Assembly: GCF_000521485.1 (NCBI RefSeq) | Contig: NZ_BAVS01000018.1 | Span: 1 to 64,000 of the forward strand | DNA length: 64,000 bases | From: Gracilibacillus boraciitolerans JCM 21714 | Lineage (GTDB): Bacteria; Bacillota; Bacilli; Bacillales; Amphibacillaceae | Reading direction: 5' to 3' | In this document: piece by piece, positions 39,359 through 49,067 of the stretch | Numbering within the stretch: position 1 is the first letter of the stretch | How the letters are laid out: each line of letters begins with the position of its first letter | Program-made: the position numbers and the translations under genes | The notes under the pieces: generated by a model | Databases searched by the model: none | What the model was told of the DNA's origin: nothing | The model's input: the letters and a program-made list of their open reading frames with translations, nothing else

Positions 39359-40663
39359 ATGGCTACTTTACCGCAAATAAAGCTTGATTTCAATCATCAG
39401 ATTAAATTGTCTACTAATGGAGGTTCCTTTCTTCTGATACGGGTGAATTTTTCTTTAGAGAATTCGATGAAAAAATTGGTTTCTCCGAAACATTGGCTCA
39501 GCACCTAAATCTGAAAGACAATAGACGTTATTATTTTCATTTGAATGAAAATTTGCTACAACAAAAAATTTATTAAATGATCGCTGGATATGCCGAGGAT
39601 GACGCTACGGATCAATTGACGGACGATCCTGTGTGCACGGAAATCATTGGAACCGATGCGTTGGCTTCTCAACCCAGCTTATCTCGTTTTTTTGAACGGT
39701 TTGATCCGTCATCCATCGACCAATTAAATAGCGCCAACCAAGAGCTTATAGATTAAGTACATCAAACCAGAGAATCGGATGCACTTATCTTTGATTTGGA
39801 TTTTACACATTCCGATACCTATGGAGATCAATAATCCACAACTTATAATGCCCATTATGGAACCGTCGGCTTCCATCCATTAGTTGCCTTTGATGGCGTA
39901 ACAGGCGACTTTCTAAAAGCTAAGCTACGTCCGGGAAACGTTGATACCTCCAACGGTGTCGTGGATTTTAGTCAACCACTTATTGAACGTTACAACGAGA
40001 AGTTTCCGGAGACTACGCCATTTCTTCGTGGTCGCCGTCTCGGTTTTGTATGATTTGTGCAAAAATGAATCGGTTTATTATGTTATTCGCCTCAAATCGA
40101 ATGCAAATCTGCAACGGATTGCAGATGAACTCCATCCTTCATTCATACCAACGGATGTTACAAAGACGGAATGTTATTACGAAGAAACCTCCTATCAAGC
40201 GAACTCCTGGTCTAAACCTAGAAAAGTGATCATAAAATCCGTACGCCCGGCAGGTGAAATGTTCTTTAACCATTCTTTTATCGTGACAAATTTGGTAGAT
40301 GCCTTTTCTCCCAAGGACATTGTCCTTGCTTATCAGAAAAGAGGTACGATGGAGAACTACATCAAGGAAGCAAAGAATGGTTTTGATCTCGAAAGAATGA
40401 ATAGTCATTCTTTCCAGGTAAATGAGGTAAGAATGATGTTGAGTCTGTTGGCTTATAACTTAACGAATTGGATGCGTACACTTTGTTTTCCAGAAGAACA
40501 AAAGAACATGCAATTCCAAACCATACGAACAAGAATCATCAAAGTCGCCAGCAAATTAGTGAAGTCAGGACGATCCTTTTACTTTAAATTATCGTCGAGT
40601 TTCGTGTATCAAAATTTCTTCTGGAATGTACTTGAACGGATCCAAAACCTTAAACTGGAATAA
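39359..40663 (+). pseudogene. IS1380-family transposase, inactivated
   Basis: The reading matches IS1380-type DDE transposases: IGTDALASQPSLSRFFERF, HSDTYGDQ, YNAHYGTVGFHPLVAFDG, KLRPGNV, YVIRLKSNANLQRIADEL, and AYQKRGTMENYIKEAKNGFDL near the end. It is dead several times over: a frameshift near 39440, stop codons near 39574, 39755 and 39831, and another frameshift near 40030. Only the last 240 codons (from 39941) form one open frame. It is higher in G+C than its surroundings. Confidence 0.85.
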
Positions 40664-40954
40664 ACCATCCTAATACAAGTTTTTTAATCCTTCATGTCAG
40701 ACCAAGGGAGTAGTATGTCCAAAAACCAGTTGATTTCAGCGCTTCCGGCTTTACATCGTCGTAATCATTAAAAATACTACCCCATTTTGTAAGGAAAGCG
40801 AAAAATACTTAGCTTTGATTTCAATTCATTCTTTAACTTGGAAGTATGAATAATTCAGACTATTTTATGAATTCAAACAAAAAAGGTATGGATAAAATTA
40901 TAATATTATGGTAATATTTTCTAGTAATCTAATATTTTTAAGGAGTAGATAATA

Positions 40955-41560
40955 TTGAAAAGAATCACTAAAAAGTTAGTATCTACAAGTTTGGCGTTGA
41001 CATTGGGCTTCACACTCTTGCTTCCTCAGGTTGGGTTAGCTTATAGTTCAGAGGATGACGAAGAATATGAGGAAGAAGCGCATAGTGAATTAGGGGAAGC
41101 TTTCCAATTTGAAGGGGAATTATCTCCAGAAGAAGAACCTCAAATGGGAATTCAGTGTATTGCGTGTGTGGGAGGAGTTTTCACAACTGTTAAAGTTAAT
41201 TCTGGTCCTACAAAAGTGTCCAAGAAATTCGTCAAATATTTGACTAGTTCTTGGTCATACTCAGACAGATACACATGGTCAAAAACAAATTCAGCAAGTT
41301 CAACAATTAGTACTGATGTTGGATTGAACGCGAAAGATATTTCTGCGAAGCTTGGCGTTTCACATACTGTATCATCATCCTATGGCACAACAGTCTCTAT
41401 TCCAGCGTCCAAAAGTAAACTTAGTAAATTAGCTTTTTATGGTGACTATAATAAAAGAGGGGTAACAGTAACTAAAAGAGTAGGAACTACCACTTCTAAG
41501 AAAACTGGAACTCACTATGCACCAAGAAAAGACACATATTTATTAGTAGCGTATAAGTAA
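40955..41560 (+). CDS. secreted protein with acidic propeptide-like linker, unknown function
   Basis: 201 aa. A basic N-terminus and hydrophobic core ending LAYSSEDDEE form a signal peptide (cleavage near residue 29), then an acidic stretch (to about residue 65), a CIACVGG element, and a Ser/Thr-rich domain of alternating polar and hydrophobic residues (SSTISTDVGLNAKDISAKLG and onward) that would form amphipathic beta strands. Start is TTG at 40955 with AAGGAG eight bases before. I do not recognise the family; an extracellular beta-sheet or toxin-like protein is a guess. It is followed 33 bp later by a membrane-anchored partner and lies beside a dead IS. Confidence 0.7.
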   Translation: MKRITKKLVSTSLALTLGFTLLLPQVGLAYSSEDDEEYEEEAHSELGEAFQFEGELSPEEEPQMGIQCIACVGGVFTTVKVNSGPTKVSKKFVKYLTSSWSYSDRYTWSKTNSASSTISTDVGLNAKDISAKLGVSHTVSSSYGTTVSIPASKSKLSKLAFYGDYNKRGVTVTKRVGTTTSKKTGTHYAPRKDTYLLVAYK

Positions 41561-41593
41561 TTAATTTACAATAAAGTTGAGGGGGGGACATAA

Positions 41594-42409
41594 ATGAAAA
41601 GAAAAAATCTTACTTTGCTAGTAGCGGTAATTTTAGCTTTATCTGCTTTAATAGTTATTGTATTATTGTCGATCAATAACATGTCCACGGACGAAGATGT
41701 TACAACTTCGTCAAAACCTGAGGATCTCAATTTCGCAGATAATTACATTAGTTATATCCTAGAAGAAGAGGAAACTATGAGATTTAATCTTTTTGGTGCA
41801 CAAGATGTAAGTACCGATGGTCCCTCTTTTCTTGACTCTGTTGATTTTATTTCACTTAATAATGAAAATATAGATATTATCGATTATGAGATTAGTCAAG
41901 GCGATGTTTTTGACAATCATCAATTATTTAATATCCTTATTGATGTACAACTCGATAGTGATGAGCTAGAAGAGACAACTAAGCTTACCATCCATTATGA
42001 TCAACTAAGTGATGCTGTATTTACATTTGGCACATTAATTTTGAAAAATGATAAAGGTTTTAATCAACTAGAACTTGATGTAACTGGTGAAAATACACTT
42101 GCATCTCCTCATCCAGAGCTTGAAGTAAATTTAAGTAACCAAACATCTGATACCATAGAACTTGCCAAGATATATGATTTAGCTAATCATTTTGTGTTTG
42201 AATTTGAAGGTGATAATCAAATAGTAGGTAATGCAACCGAAAGTTTTAATATTCCGGAGTTCAAAGAAATGGAGCAACATGATTTTTATACGATTACTCC
42301 TATTGTTGAGTATGTAAGTAACGATGAAACCAATCATTATTACATGCCTGGAGTAGTATTTGGTGTAATGGATACTGGCGAAGATAAGATGAAAAAAATT
42401 TTAGATTAA
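41594..42409 (+). CDS. membrane-anchored extracytoplasmic protein, unknown function
   Basis: 271 aa with one N-terminal transmembrane segment (about residues 7-27, LLVAVILALSALIVIVLLS) and a large acidic outside domain. No known motif recognised; ends DTGEDKMKKILD. Its ribosome site is a G7 run (41581-41587) seven bases before the ATG. It appears co-transcribed with the secreted protein upstream, so the two may act together at the cell surface. Confidence 0.7.
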   Translation: MKRKNLTLLVAVILALSALIVIVLLSINNMSTDEDVTTSSKPEDLNFADNYISYILEEEETMRFNLFGAQDVSTDGPSFLDSVDFISLNNENIDIIDYEISQGDVFDNHQLFNILIDVQLDSDELEETTKLTIHYDQLSDAVFTFGTLILKNDKGFNQLELDVTGENTLASPHPELEVNLSNQTSDTIELAKIYDLANHFVFEFEGDNQIVGNATESFNIPEFKEMEQHDFYTITPIVEYVSNDETNHYYMPGVVFGVMDTGEDKMKKILD

Positions 42410-42475
42410 GAAAAGTGCAGTTTTTTAATGAATGGCTGTCTTACTGTAATTAAGCCTTGCGATTTGTACTTTATC

Positions 42476-42532
42476 TTAAAAAGAGTGGTGGCCAAACTGA
42501 TTTTCGTTTGCCACCACTCTTTTTTTGAGCCG
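42476..42532 (+). terminator. intrinsic terminator after the secreted/membrane pair
   Basis: AGAGTGGTGG-C-CAAAC pairs with GTTTG-CCACCACTCT, flanked by A5 and T7 runs. Confidence 0.9.
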
Positions 42533-42976
42533 GTAGGTGAAAAAGGAAATTGACCTTGATCTTAGCCTCGAAGAGCACACACTTTTGTAAAAAGTATAGT
42601 GTGTTTTATACTTCACATCATGCAGTGCTAAATTGAGAGGAAAGGGTTTGTCGCCATGAGTACTGTGGGAATGGAGTGCGATCAATAGCATTTGTATATT
42701 CCATTTTTTCTAAATATAAAGAATGGCTTATTAAGTACACCCTTTTTCACCATAATTTCATAGAAGATTCAGTAGCCTTAAGTTATTGTGTGAAGCAATT
42801 CTTGATATATATGTGAAATTCTAAGAAAAACAGAGTTATCAAGAGAATACGTTAGTATATAGAGGGAGTATATGACCATTGGTATTACGGCATTTTGGTA
42901 TCCAATTTCCGTTTTAGATGTGAAATAAATTAAGATTTAGTTGACTGGTTATATTATTTATTATGAGAGTAATCGT
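42533..42976. other. intergenic region without recognised gene
   Basis: AT-rich, no convincing ORF on either strand. The first 150 bases are less AT-rich and might be a relic of a lost gene or IS end; I cannot identify it. Confidence 0.4.
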
Positions 42977-43128
42977 GTGCAAGGAAATCGCTCCGGATGC
43001 ACACTTCCCTGTCCGTGGCGTTTTTCCTTCAGCTAACTTTTTCGAGCACAAACCGCTCAAAAAAGTTAGCTGAAGACACGCCCCCCCTTGGAAAGCGAAG
43101 TGGGCAAGCCGAAGCGGTGATATTACGG
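42977..43128. repeat. palindromic intergenic repeat, copy 5
   Basis: CTTCAGCTAACTTTTT (about 43028-43043) pairs with AAAAAAGTTAGCTGAAG (about 43059-43075) to give a long hairpin; a C7 run (43081-43087) and GGAAAGCGAAGTGGGC, GCCGAAGCGG follow. Blocks match the elements at 5.8, 17.0, 27.3 and 27.7 kb. Confidence 0.75.
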
Positions 43129-43345
43129 TTTATATAATTTGGAATTTTTACATAATAGTTAGAGCACAGTACCTGTGTTAATAATATGGACCGGGCGGGC
43201 TTTCCCGGTATTTCTTATAAGCGAATCCTTATGATTTATAATTGTATATTCCGTACGACAGGCATTAGGATTTACTATCACATAATAATTAGCGTGCATG
43301 TATCCACTCATTTTACATACAATACCTTTGAAGAGGTGAATAATA

Positions 43346-43675
43346 ATGGAAAAGAAAACATACTACGTAAATATCGGATCACAAGAAATATCCCAAATCC
43401 CATATGGTGCAAATACCGAATATACAATAGAAGCAACGGATGAAGAAGTATTTCTGTTACGAGAAAAATTCAACGAAATACATGAAGATGATTTTGGTAC
43501 CTACATTCGCGCTCATATTCCCTATGTACAGTATCATGATGATCGTGATAATGATAAATATGATAATGATTTACAAGAAGCCCTTCAGATGATTTATAAA
43601 TTGGCAAATCAAGAGACGAAACAAGCTATGGAAGAATCGAATATTGGACAAGAAAAAAATAATGAAACTATTTAG
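43346..43675 (+). CDS. small conserved Bacillales protein of unknown function
   Basis: 109-aa acidic soluble protein (TYYVNIGSQEISQIP, FRAHIPYVQYH-like segment YIRAHIPYVQYHDDRDND). I recall similar short proteins near ytkD/metK in bacilli, but cannot assign a function or a safe name. AGAGGTGA precedes the ATG. The 200 bp upstream hold only a short GC-rich hairpin (CCGGG...TCCCGG near 43191-43209). Confidence 0.7.
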   Translation: MEKKTYYVNIGSQEISQIPYGANTEYTIEATDEEVFLLREKFNEIHEDDFGTYIRAHIPYVQYHDDRDNDKYDNDLQEALQMIYKLANQETKQAMEESNIGQEKNNETI

Positions 43676-43767
43676 TAAAAAAAAAACGTCTATTTTTATA
43701 AAAAGAAGGTTTAAAAAATTATGAAAAAGGAATAAAAAGATAAAGGGACAATAGGAGGTAGAAAATA

Positions 43768-44331
43768 ATGAAAAAAATCATCACGATGGGAACAATCATA
43801 GTCCTTTCCGCATTTGCAATATTTATGGTTAATCAACCACAGATGGATCAAGCATACGCTATTGAAAAAAAAGCTCATGCACAAAAAAATAATGAACAAA
43901 AAGTTCTTCAGTTTGAAGATATACAGCAGCTTACTCAAAAAGAAGCAGAGTTATCTCATGAACAGATCATAACTTTAACTGATACATTTATGGAATTACT
44001 AGTACAGAAAACAGATGAACAATATAAAGTGGTAGAATTCAATACAAAAGTAGAGCTAATCCAAGCGTTTGAACCGTATGTAAAAAAAGAAGCAGTACAG
44101 CCATACATTGATTTTTATTATCAGGAACAAGAAGATGGATTATATATTGTACCGACAGAAACACCAGCATGGTTTGAGAATGATGTGGAATATCAAAAAG
44201 AAAAAACAGATGATGGAAAAGTAAAGGTTACGCAAATTAATAAAAATGAACTTCATGGCAAATATACAATTGTCATCACTTTTGAGCAAGTAGAGGGTAT
44301 ATGGAGAATCGTAAATATTAGCCATGAGTAA
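43768..44331 (+). CDS. secreted protein of unknown function
   Basis: 187 aa with an N-terminal signal peptide (KKIITMGTIIVLSAFAIFMV, likely cut after QAYA near residue 31) and a soluble, charged domain ending in an aromatic strand pattern (YTIVITFEQVEGIWRIVNI) like NTF2-type folds. No lipobox. AGGAGG precedes the ATG. Function not recognised. Confidence 0.75.
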   Translation: MKKIITMGTIIVLSAFAIFMVNQPQMDQAYAIEKKAHAQKNNEQKVLQFEDIQQLTQKEAELSHEQIITLTDTFMELLVQKTDEQYKVVEFNTKVELIQAFEPYVKKEAVQPYIDFYYQEQEDGLYIVPTETPAWFENDVEYQKEKTDDGKVKVTQINKNELHGKYTIVITFEQVEGIWRIVNISHE

Positions 44332-44353
44332 AAATAAAGGGTAGTATATTATT

Positions 44354-44835
44354 ATGAAAACTTTTTACGATTACTATAATAATAAAATACAATTATCCTT
44401 TGAAGATCAGCCATTTGACCAAAATCCAAAACATGTTTTTGTAATTTGCAGATATAAGAAGAAATGGCTGTTAACCAGACATAGAAACCGTGGCTTAGAA
44501 TTTCCCGGAGGAAAAGTGGAAAGAAATGAAACACCAAAACAAGCAGCGATTCGAGAGGTATTAGAAGAAACGGGAGGCGAGATTGAAAAAATAAATTATT
44601 TAGGTCAATATTTTGTTTCCGGAAAAAAGAACAATTGGCAAAAAATATTTATTTCGCCCAAATAAATATCCTGAAAGAGAAGAAATGCTATTATGAGACA
44701 GAAGGGCCTGTACTATTAGAATTTTTACCAAATAATATTAAAAGTAATGAAGCATATAGCTTTATTATGAAAGATGATGTATTAACATATAGTTTAGACT
44801 ATATTAAAAACAGAACGGAACTACCTTACAGCTAA
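44354..44835 (+). CDS. ytkD: Nudix hydrolase YtkD (frameshifted)
   Basis: Nucleotide-sanitising Nudix enzyme; the B. subtilis homologue hydrolyses 8-oxo-dGTP. The Nudix box runs from FPGGKVERNETPKQAAIREV through LEETGGE, complete with the REVxEE core. The frame changes at an A6 run (44633-44638): seven As give GKKEQLAKNIYFAQI. The C-terminal FIMKDDVLTYSL matches YtkD. Restored length about 160 aa. Confidence 0.9.
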
Positions 44836-44857
44836 TCCTCGGATTAGCTGTTTCTTT
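44828..44857 (+). terminator. intrinsic terminator after ytkD
   Basis: CAGCTAATCC pairs with GGATTAGCTG over a two-base loop, followed by T-rich sequence; the stem includes the stop codon. Confidence 0.85.
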
Positions 44858-45083
44858 TGTTTGAGTTGACTTTTTAAATTTTATTCGATACGATAAATGT
44901 TATCATTTTACTATTTTTACATATTAAAAATAGCCATAATTTTTTACGAAAAGTTAAGATAATTTGGTTCGTGCAATTTTTAGTGAAACGTTGTATAGTG
45001 GAAGATGTAGAATTTTTAAATATATTAAATTTTTATGGATTTTTACCACTTAAGCATATAGGAAAATGAAACTATAGAACAAG
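44858..45083. other. AT-rich metK leader region
   Basis: No ORF. I looked for an S-box (SAM-I) riboswitch, common before metK in Bacillales, and do not see its conserved core. Confidence 0.45.
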
Positions 45084-45113
45084 AGAACGAAGAACTTCGC
45101 TGTTCTTTTTTAG
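45084..45113 (+). terminator. attenuator-like hairpin in the metK leader
   Basis: AGAAC-GAAG pairs with CTTC-(GCT)-GTTCT around a two-base loop and is followed by seven Ts, about 76 bp before the metK start. It could attenuate metK or simply end an upstream transcript. Confidence 0.6.
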
Positions 45114-45188
45114 TGATAAGTCAGGTTTCGATTATAAAAAATAGTGATGAAAGTCTTGGTGAAAACTAACAGGGAGGATATAGAGAAT

Positions 45189-46391
45189 ATGGTAAAGAAT
45201 AGACATTTATTTACATCAGAATCTGTGACAGAAGGGCATCCGGATAAAATATGTGACCAAATTTCTGACGCGATTTTAGATGAAATTTTATTAAAGGATC
45301 CCAATGCAAGAGTGGCATGTGAGACTACCGTAACAACTGGTTTAGTATTAGTAACAGGCGAAATTTCTACTTCCACATATGCGGATATTCCAAAAATCGT
45401 TCGAAATACGATTAAAGAGATCGGTTATACAAGAGCAAAATATGGTTTTGATGCCGAAACCTGTGGAGTGTTAACTGCAATTGATGAACAATCTCCAGAT
45501 ATTGCAAGTGGTGTTGATAAGGCTTTAGAAGCACGAGAAGGGCGAATGTCAGACGATGAAATTGAAGCAATTGGTGCTGGTGATCAAGGACTTATGTTTG
45601 GTTATGCCAATAATGAAACACCGGAATTAATGCCCTTACCTATTAGTTTGGCTCATAAATTGGCCAAGCAATTATCAGAGGTAAGAAAGAATAAAACTTT
45701 AGAATATCTCCGTCCAGATGGTAAAACACAAGTGACGGTTGAATATGACGAAAATAATAAACCAATCCGAATAGACACCATTGTTATTTCCACACAGCAT
45801 AATCAGGATACTACATTAGAGCAAATTCAGGAGGATCTTAAAGAACATGTTATCAAGCCTGTCGTTCCTTCAGAATTGTTAGATGCCGAAACAAAATATT
45901 TTATTAATCCGACAGGACGCTTTGTTATCGGTGGTCCACAAGGGGATGCAGGTTTAACTGGCCGGAAAATTATTGTTGATACATATGGTGGATATGCTCG
46001 TCATGGAGGTGGTGCCTTTAGTGGAAAGGATGCAACTAAAGTAGACCGCTCTGCTGCGTATGCTGCACGATATGTAGCAAAAAATATTGTGGCTGCTGGA
46101 TTAGCGGATGCATGTGAAGTACAATTTGCGTATGCAATTGGTGTAGCACAACCCGTCTCGATTGCGATTAATACGTTTGATACAGGAAAATACGCTGAAG
46201 AAGATCTCGTAAACGCGGTTAGAGCTATTTTTGATCTGCGTCCTGCTGGCATCATTAAAATGTTAGATTTGAAAAAACCAATTTATCGCAAGACGGCGGC
46301 ATACGGTCATTTTGGTCGAACAGATACAAACTTTACTTGGGAAAAAATCGATAAGGTTGACGAATTAAAAAAATTCTTGTCACAATTGTAA
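45189..46391 (+). CDS. metK: S-adenosylmethionine synthetase
   Basis: Makes SAM from methionine and ATP. 400 aa from the ATG at 45189, behind GGGAGG; an upstream in-frame ATG at 45144 adds residues not seen in the family. [48 protein letters not shown] and GGGAFSGKD(A/P)TKVDRSAAY-type blocks are intact. Confidence 0.98.
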   Translation: MVKNRHLFTSESVTEGHPDKICDQISDAILDEILLKDPNARVACETTVTTGLVLVTGEISTSTYADIPKIVRNTIKEIGYTRAKYGFDAETCGVLTAIDEQSPDIASGVDKALEAREGRMSDDEIEAIGAGDQGLMFGYANNETPELMPLPISLAHKLAKQLSEVRKNKTLEYLRPDGKTQVTVEYDENNKPIRIDTIVISTQHNQDTTLEQIQEDLKEHVIKPVVPSELLDAETKYFINPTGRFVIGGPQGDAGLTGRKIIVDTYGGYARHGGGAFSGKDATKVDRSAAYAARYVAKNIVAAGLADACEVQFAYAIGVAQPVSIAINTFDTGKYAEEDLVNAVRAIFDLRPAGIIKMLDLKKPIYRKTAAYGHFGRTDTNFTWEKIDKVDELKKFLSQL

Positions 46392-46418
46392 AATTGAGGT
46401 AAAATAAAGAAAGAATAC

Positions 46419-46456
46419 ATGGGTCAAGTACATTAACAGTGTACTTGACCCCTTTA
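46419..46456 (+). terminator. intrinsic terminator after metK
   Basis: GGGTCAAGTAC pairs with GTACTTGACCC, followed by CTTTAT. Confidence 0.85.
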
Positions 46457-46545
46457 TGTTAATAAAAAGATAATGTGTAACAAATCGGCATCTAAGATCG
46501 TCATATAAAGGATTGAAAATTTTTATGTGAGAAGAGGAAAGTATG

Positions 46546-48451
46546 ATGTGCGGTTTTATTGGTCTATTAAAAGCTCAAGAAAAAATGTTAGATTTGGAAG
46601 AACGAGAGGAATTTAAGAATCGTCTTAATCTCATTCAACACAGAGGTCCTGATGATAAAGGATATTTTGAAGATGAAGAAATTGTACTGGGTTTTAGAAG
46701 ATTAAGTATAATTGATATTAACAGTGGACATCAGCCTTTTTCCTATGAAGATGATCGATATTGGATGGTGTTTAATGGAGAAATTTATAACTATGTGGAG
46801 TTAAGGGAAAGCTTACAACAAAAAGATGTTACTTTTAAAACAGATTCTGATACGGAAGTAATTATCGCTTTATTTGCTAATAAAGGCGTCGATGCCTTTC
46901 AACAGTTACGTGGGATGTTTTCTATTTTAATTTGGGATAAACAATCACAATGTTTATATGGGGGGGCAAGAGATCCTTTTGGAATTAAACCATTTTATTA
47001 TAAAGAAACTGAGCAAGGAATCTATTTTGCTTCCGAAACGAAGAGTCTGTTATCTAATAAGGAACAGATAGAACAACAAGGTCTGCAAGACTATTTAACC
47101 TTTCAATATGTACCGGAACCGATATCCATGAGTCAAGAAGTGAAACGTGTGGAACCTGGAACTTATTTTATTAAACAAAAAGATACTCCACTCACCTTTC
47201 ACCATTATTTTAAACCGAATTTTAGTCCTGTTAATAAGACAGAAAATGAATGGATAGATCAAATTCAGTCCAGACTAGATGATTCCGTTCAAAAGCATAT
47301 GCGTAGCGATGTTCCGGTTGGTTCCTTTCTCTCAGGTGGAATTGACTCTTCCATTATTGTAGCTCTAGCAAAGCGCTACCATCCTGATATAAAAACTTTC
47401 TCGGTAGGATTTGAGCAAGATGGCTATTCTGAAATAGAAGTAGCAAAAGAAACAGCAGATAAATTAGGAGTGGATAATTACTCGTATATTATTACACCAG
47501 AAGAGTATGTAGCAAAGTTACCCAAAATAATGTGGCATATGGATGATCCGCTTGCAGACCCTGCATGTGTACCACTGTATTTTGTAGCAAGAGAAGCGAA
47601 AAAACACGTAACAGTTGTATTATCAGGAGAAGGAGCGGACGAGTTATTCGGTGGTTATAATATCTACCATGAACCGGAATCATTACGAGTTTTTGATTCG
47701 ATCCCCCCATCCAGCAAAAGATTTATTAGCTCGAGTAGCAAAGGTGTTGCCAGAAGGTGTAAGAGGCAAAAGCTTTCTTGAAAGAGGGACAACGCCACTA
47801 AGAGATCGATATGTAGGAAATGCCAAAATGTTTGAAGAGCATGAGAAAAATAATTTGCTTCAAGCATATCAACAGCAACACATTTATCAAAATATAACAG
47901 CTCCTTTATATGATCAAGTAAGTCAAGATGATCCTGTCAATCAAATGCAATACATTGATATACACACATGGCTTCGCGGAGATATTCTGTTAAAAGCAGA
48001 CAAAATGACCATGGCACATTCATTAGAATTACGAGTTCCGTTTCTCGATAAGGAAGTATTTCAAACAGCAAAGGAAATTCCAGTGAATTTAAAAATAACA
48101 AATGGTACAACCAAATATATTTTACGTCAAGCTGCTCGTGGGATAGTACCGGATCATGTGTTGGATAGAAAAAAACTCGGATTTCCAGTTCCGATACGTC
48201 ATTGGTTGAAAAATGAGTTAAACAGCTGGGCAAAACAGTTAATTCAGGAAAGTCAGACAGATCATTTAATTAATAAAAAAGTGATTTGGCATTTATTAGA
48301 TGAACATTGTATTGGAAAAAGAGATAATAGCCGAAAAATCTGGACCGTCTTAATGTTTATGTTATGGTATCAAATATATGTCGAACATAAATTTGATATT
48401 TCACAATTACAGACAGAAGATAAAACAGAAAGCAAGCTTGTTCACGTTTGA
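46546..48451 (+). CDS. asnB: asparagine synthase (glutamine-hydrolysing) AsnB (frameshifted)
   Basis: Two-domain amidotransferase: the N-terminal Ntn glutaminase begins with the nucleophile Cys2 (MCGFIG), so I start at the second of two adjacent ATGs. RGPDDKG, NGEIYNY and ARDPFGIKP follow, then the synthetase P-loop LSGGIDSS and GEGADELFGGY. The frame breaks at a C6 run (47703-47708); four or seven Cs restore IPHPAKDLLARVAKV. A G7 at 46960-46966 adds a Gly (LYGGARDP). Restored length about 635 aa. GAGGAAAG precedes the start. Confidence 0.94.
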
Positions 48452-48474
48452 TAAACAAGCTTGCTTTTTTTTTA
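48429..48474 (+). terminator. intrinsic terminator after asnB
   Basis: AAGCAAGCTTGTT pairs with AACAAGCTTGCTT, then a run of nine Ts; the end overlaps the stop of convergent ytoA. Confidence 0.9.
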
Positions 48475-48985
48475 TAATTTTTTATAATCTTGTCCTTTTG
48501 TCACATAGCCTTCCTGAATTCGCTTCATTTCTTTTTTATCTTCTTCAGTCAAGTTGCGAACTACTTTTGCTGGTTGTCCAAATGCAAGAGTATCAGGTGG
48601 GATTTTTTTGCCAGGGGGGAACTAAGCTTCCTGCTCCCACAAAAGCCCCCCCTTCACCAATTTCAGCACCATCTAATATAATGGATCCCATTCCGACTAG
48701 AGCATGCTGACGAATAACCGCGGAATGAAGGGTTACCTGGTGTCCAATCGTAACATAATCTTCGATAATTAGTGGTAACTCAGGACTCTGATGCAAAAGC
48801 GATAAGTCCTGAATATTTGTATAAGCACCAATCTTAACTGGAGAAACATCCCCCCCACGTATCACGGTTTTAAACCAAACACTGCTATAGGCGCCAATTT
48901 CTACATCTCCTGTAATAACGGTATCCGAAGCGATAAAAGCGGTTGGATCAATTACAGGAGTTTTTCCTTTATATTGATAGATCAT
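48472..48985 (-). CDS. ytoA: gamma-carbonic anhydrase-like protein YtoA (frameshifted)
   Basis: Left-handed beta-helix (hexapeptide repeat) protein of the gamma-CA/PaaY group. Repeats start with VIDPTAFIASDTVITGDVEIG; metal-type His residues occur in LLHQSP, TIGHQVTLHSAV. The frame changes at a G6 run (48614-48619, plus strand): five give SLVPPGKKIPPDTLAFGQPAK and a C-terminus reaching the stop at 48472. C7 runs at 48646-48652 and 48850-48856 add glycines in frame (GEGGAFVG, VIRGGDVSP). Restored about 171 aa. Confidence 0.88.
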
Positions 48986-49067
48986 CTATGTTAACCTCCT
49001 ATTATCTAGTTAATTATATGATATCATATAGATAGAAAAAGGATAACAGTAAAGCGAGGGGAAAAAG

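Noticed and set aside
38422-40950. Possible programmed frameshifting or stop-codon readthrough in the IS1380 transposase
   Set aside because: There are at least two frameshifts and three stop codons scattered over 600 bp with no slippery site; ordinary decay explains it.
40955-41560. Calling the secreted protein a pore-forming toxin
   Set aside because: The Ser/Thr-rich amphipathic pattern is only suggestive; no family motif was recognised.
42476-42691. 71-aa minus-strand ORF as a gene
   Set aside because: It runs through the terminator hairpin, has no ribosome site and no recognisable domain.
43186-43443. 85-aa plus-strand ORF overlapping the 43346 gene
   Set aside because: It lies out of frame with the well-supported gene, lacks a ribosome site and has no family features.
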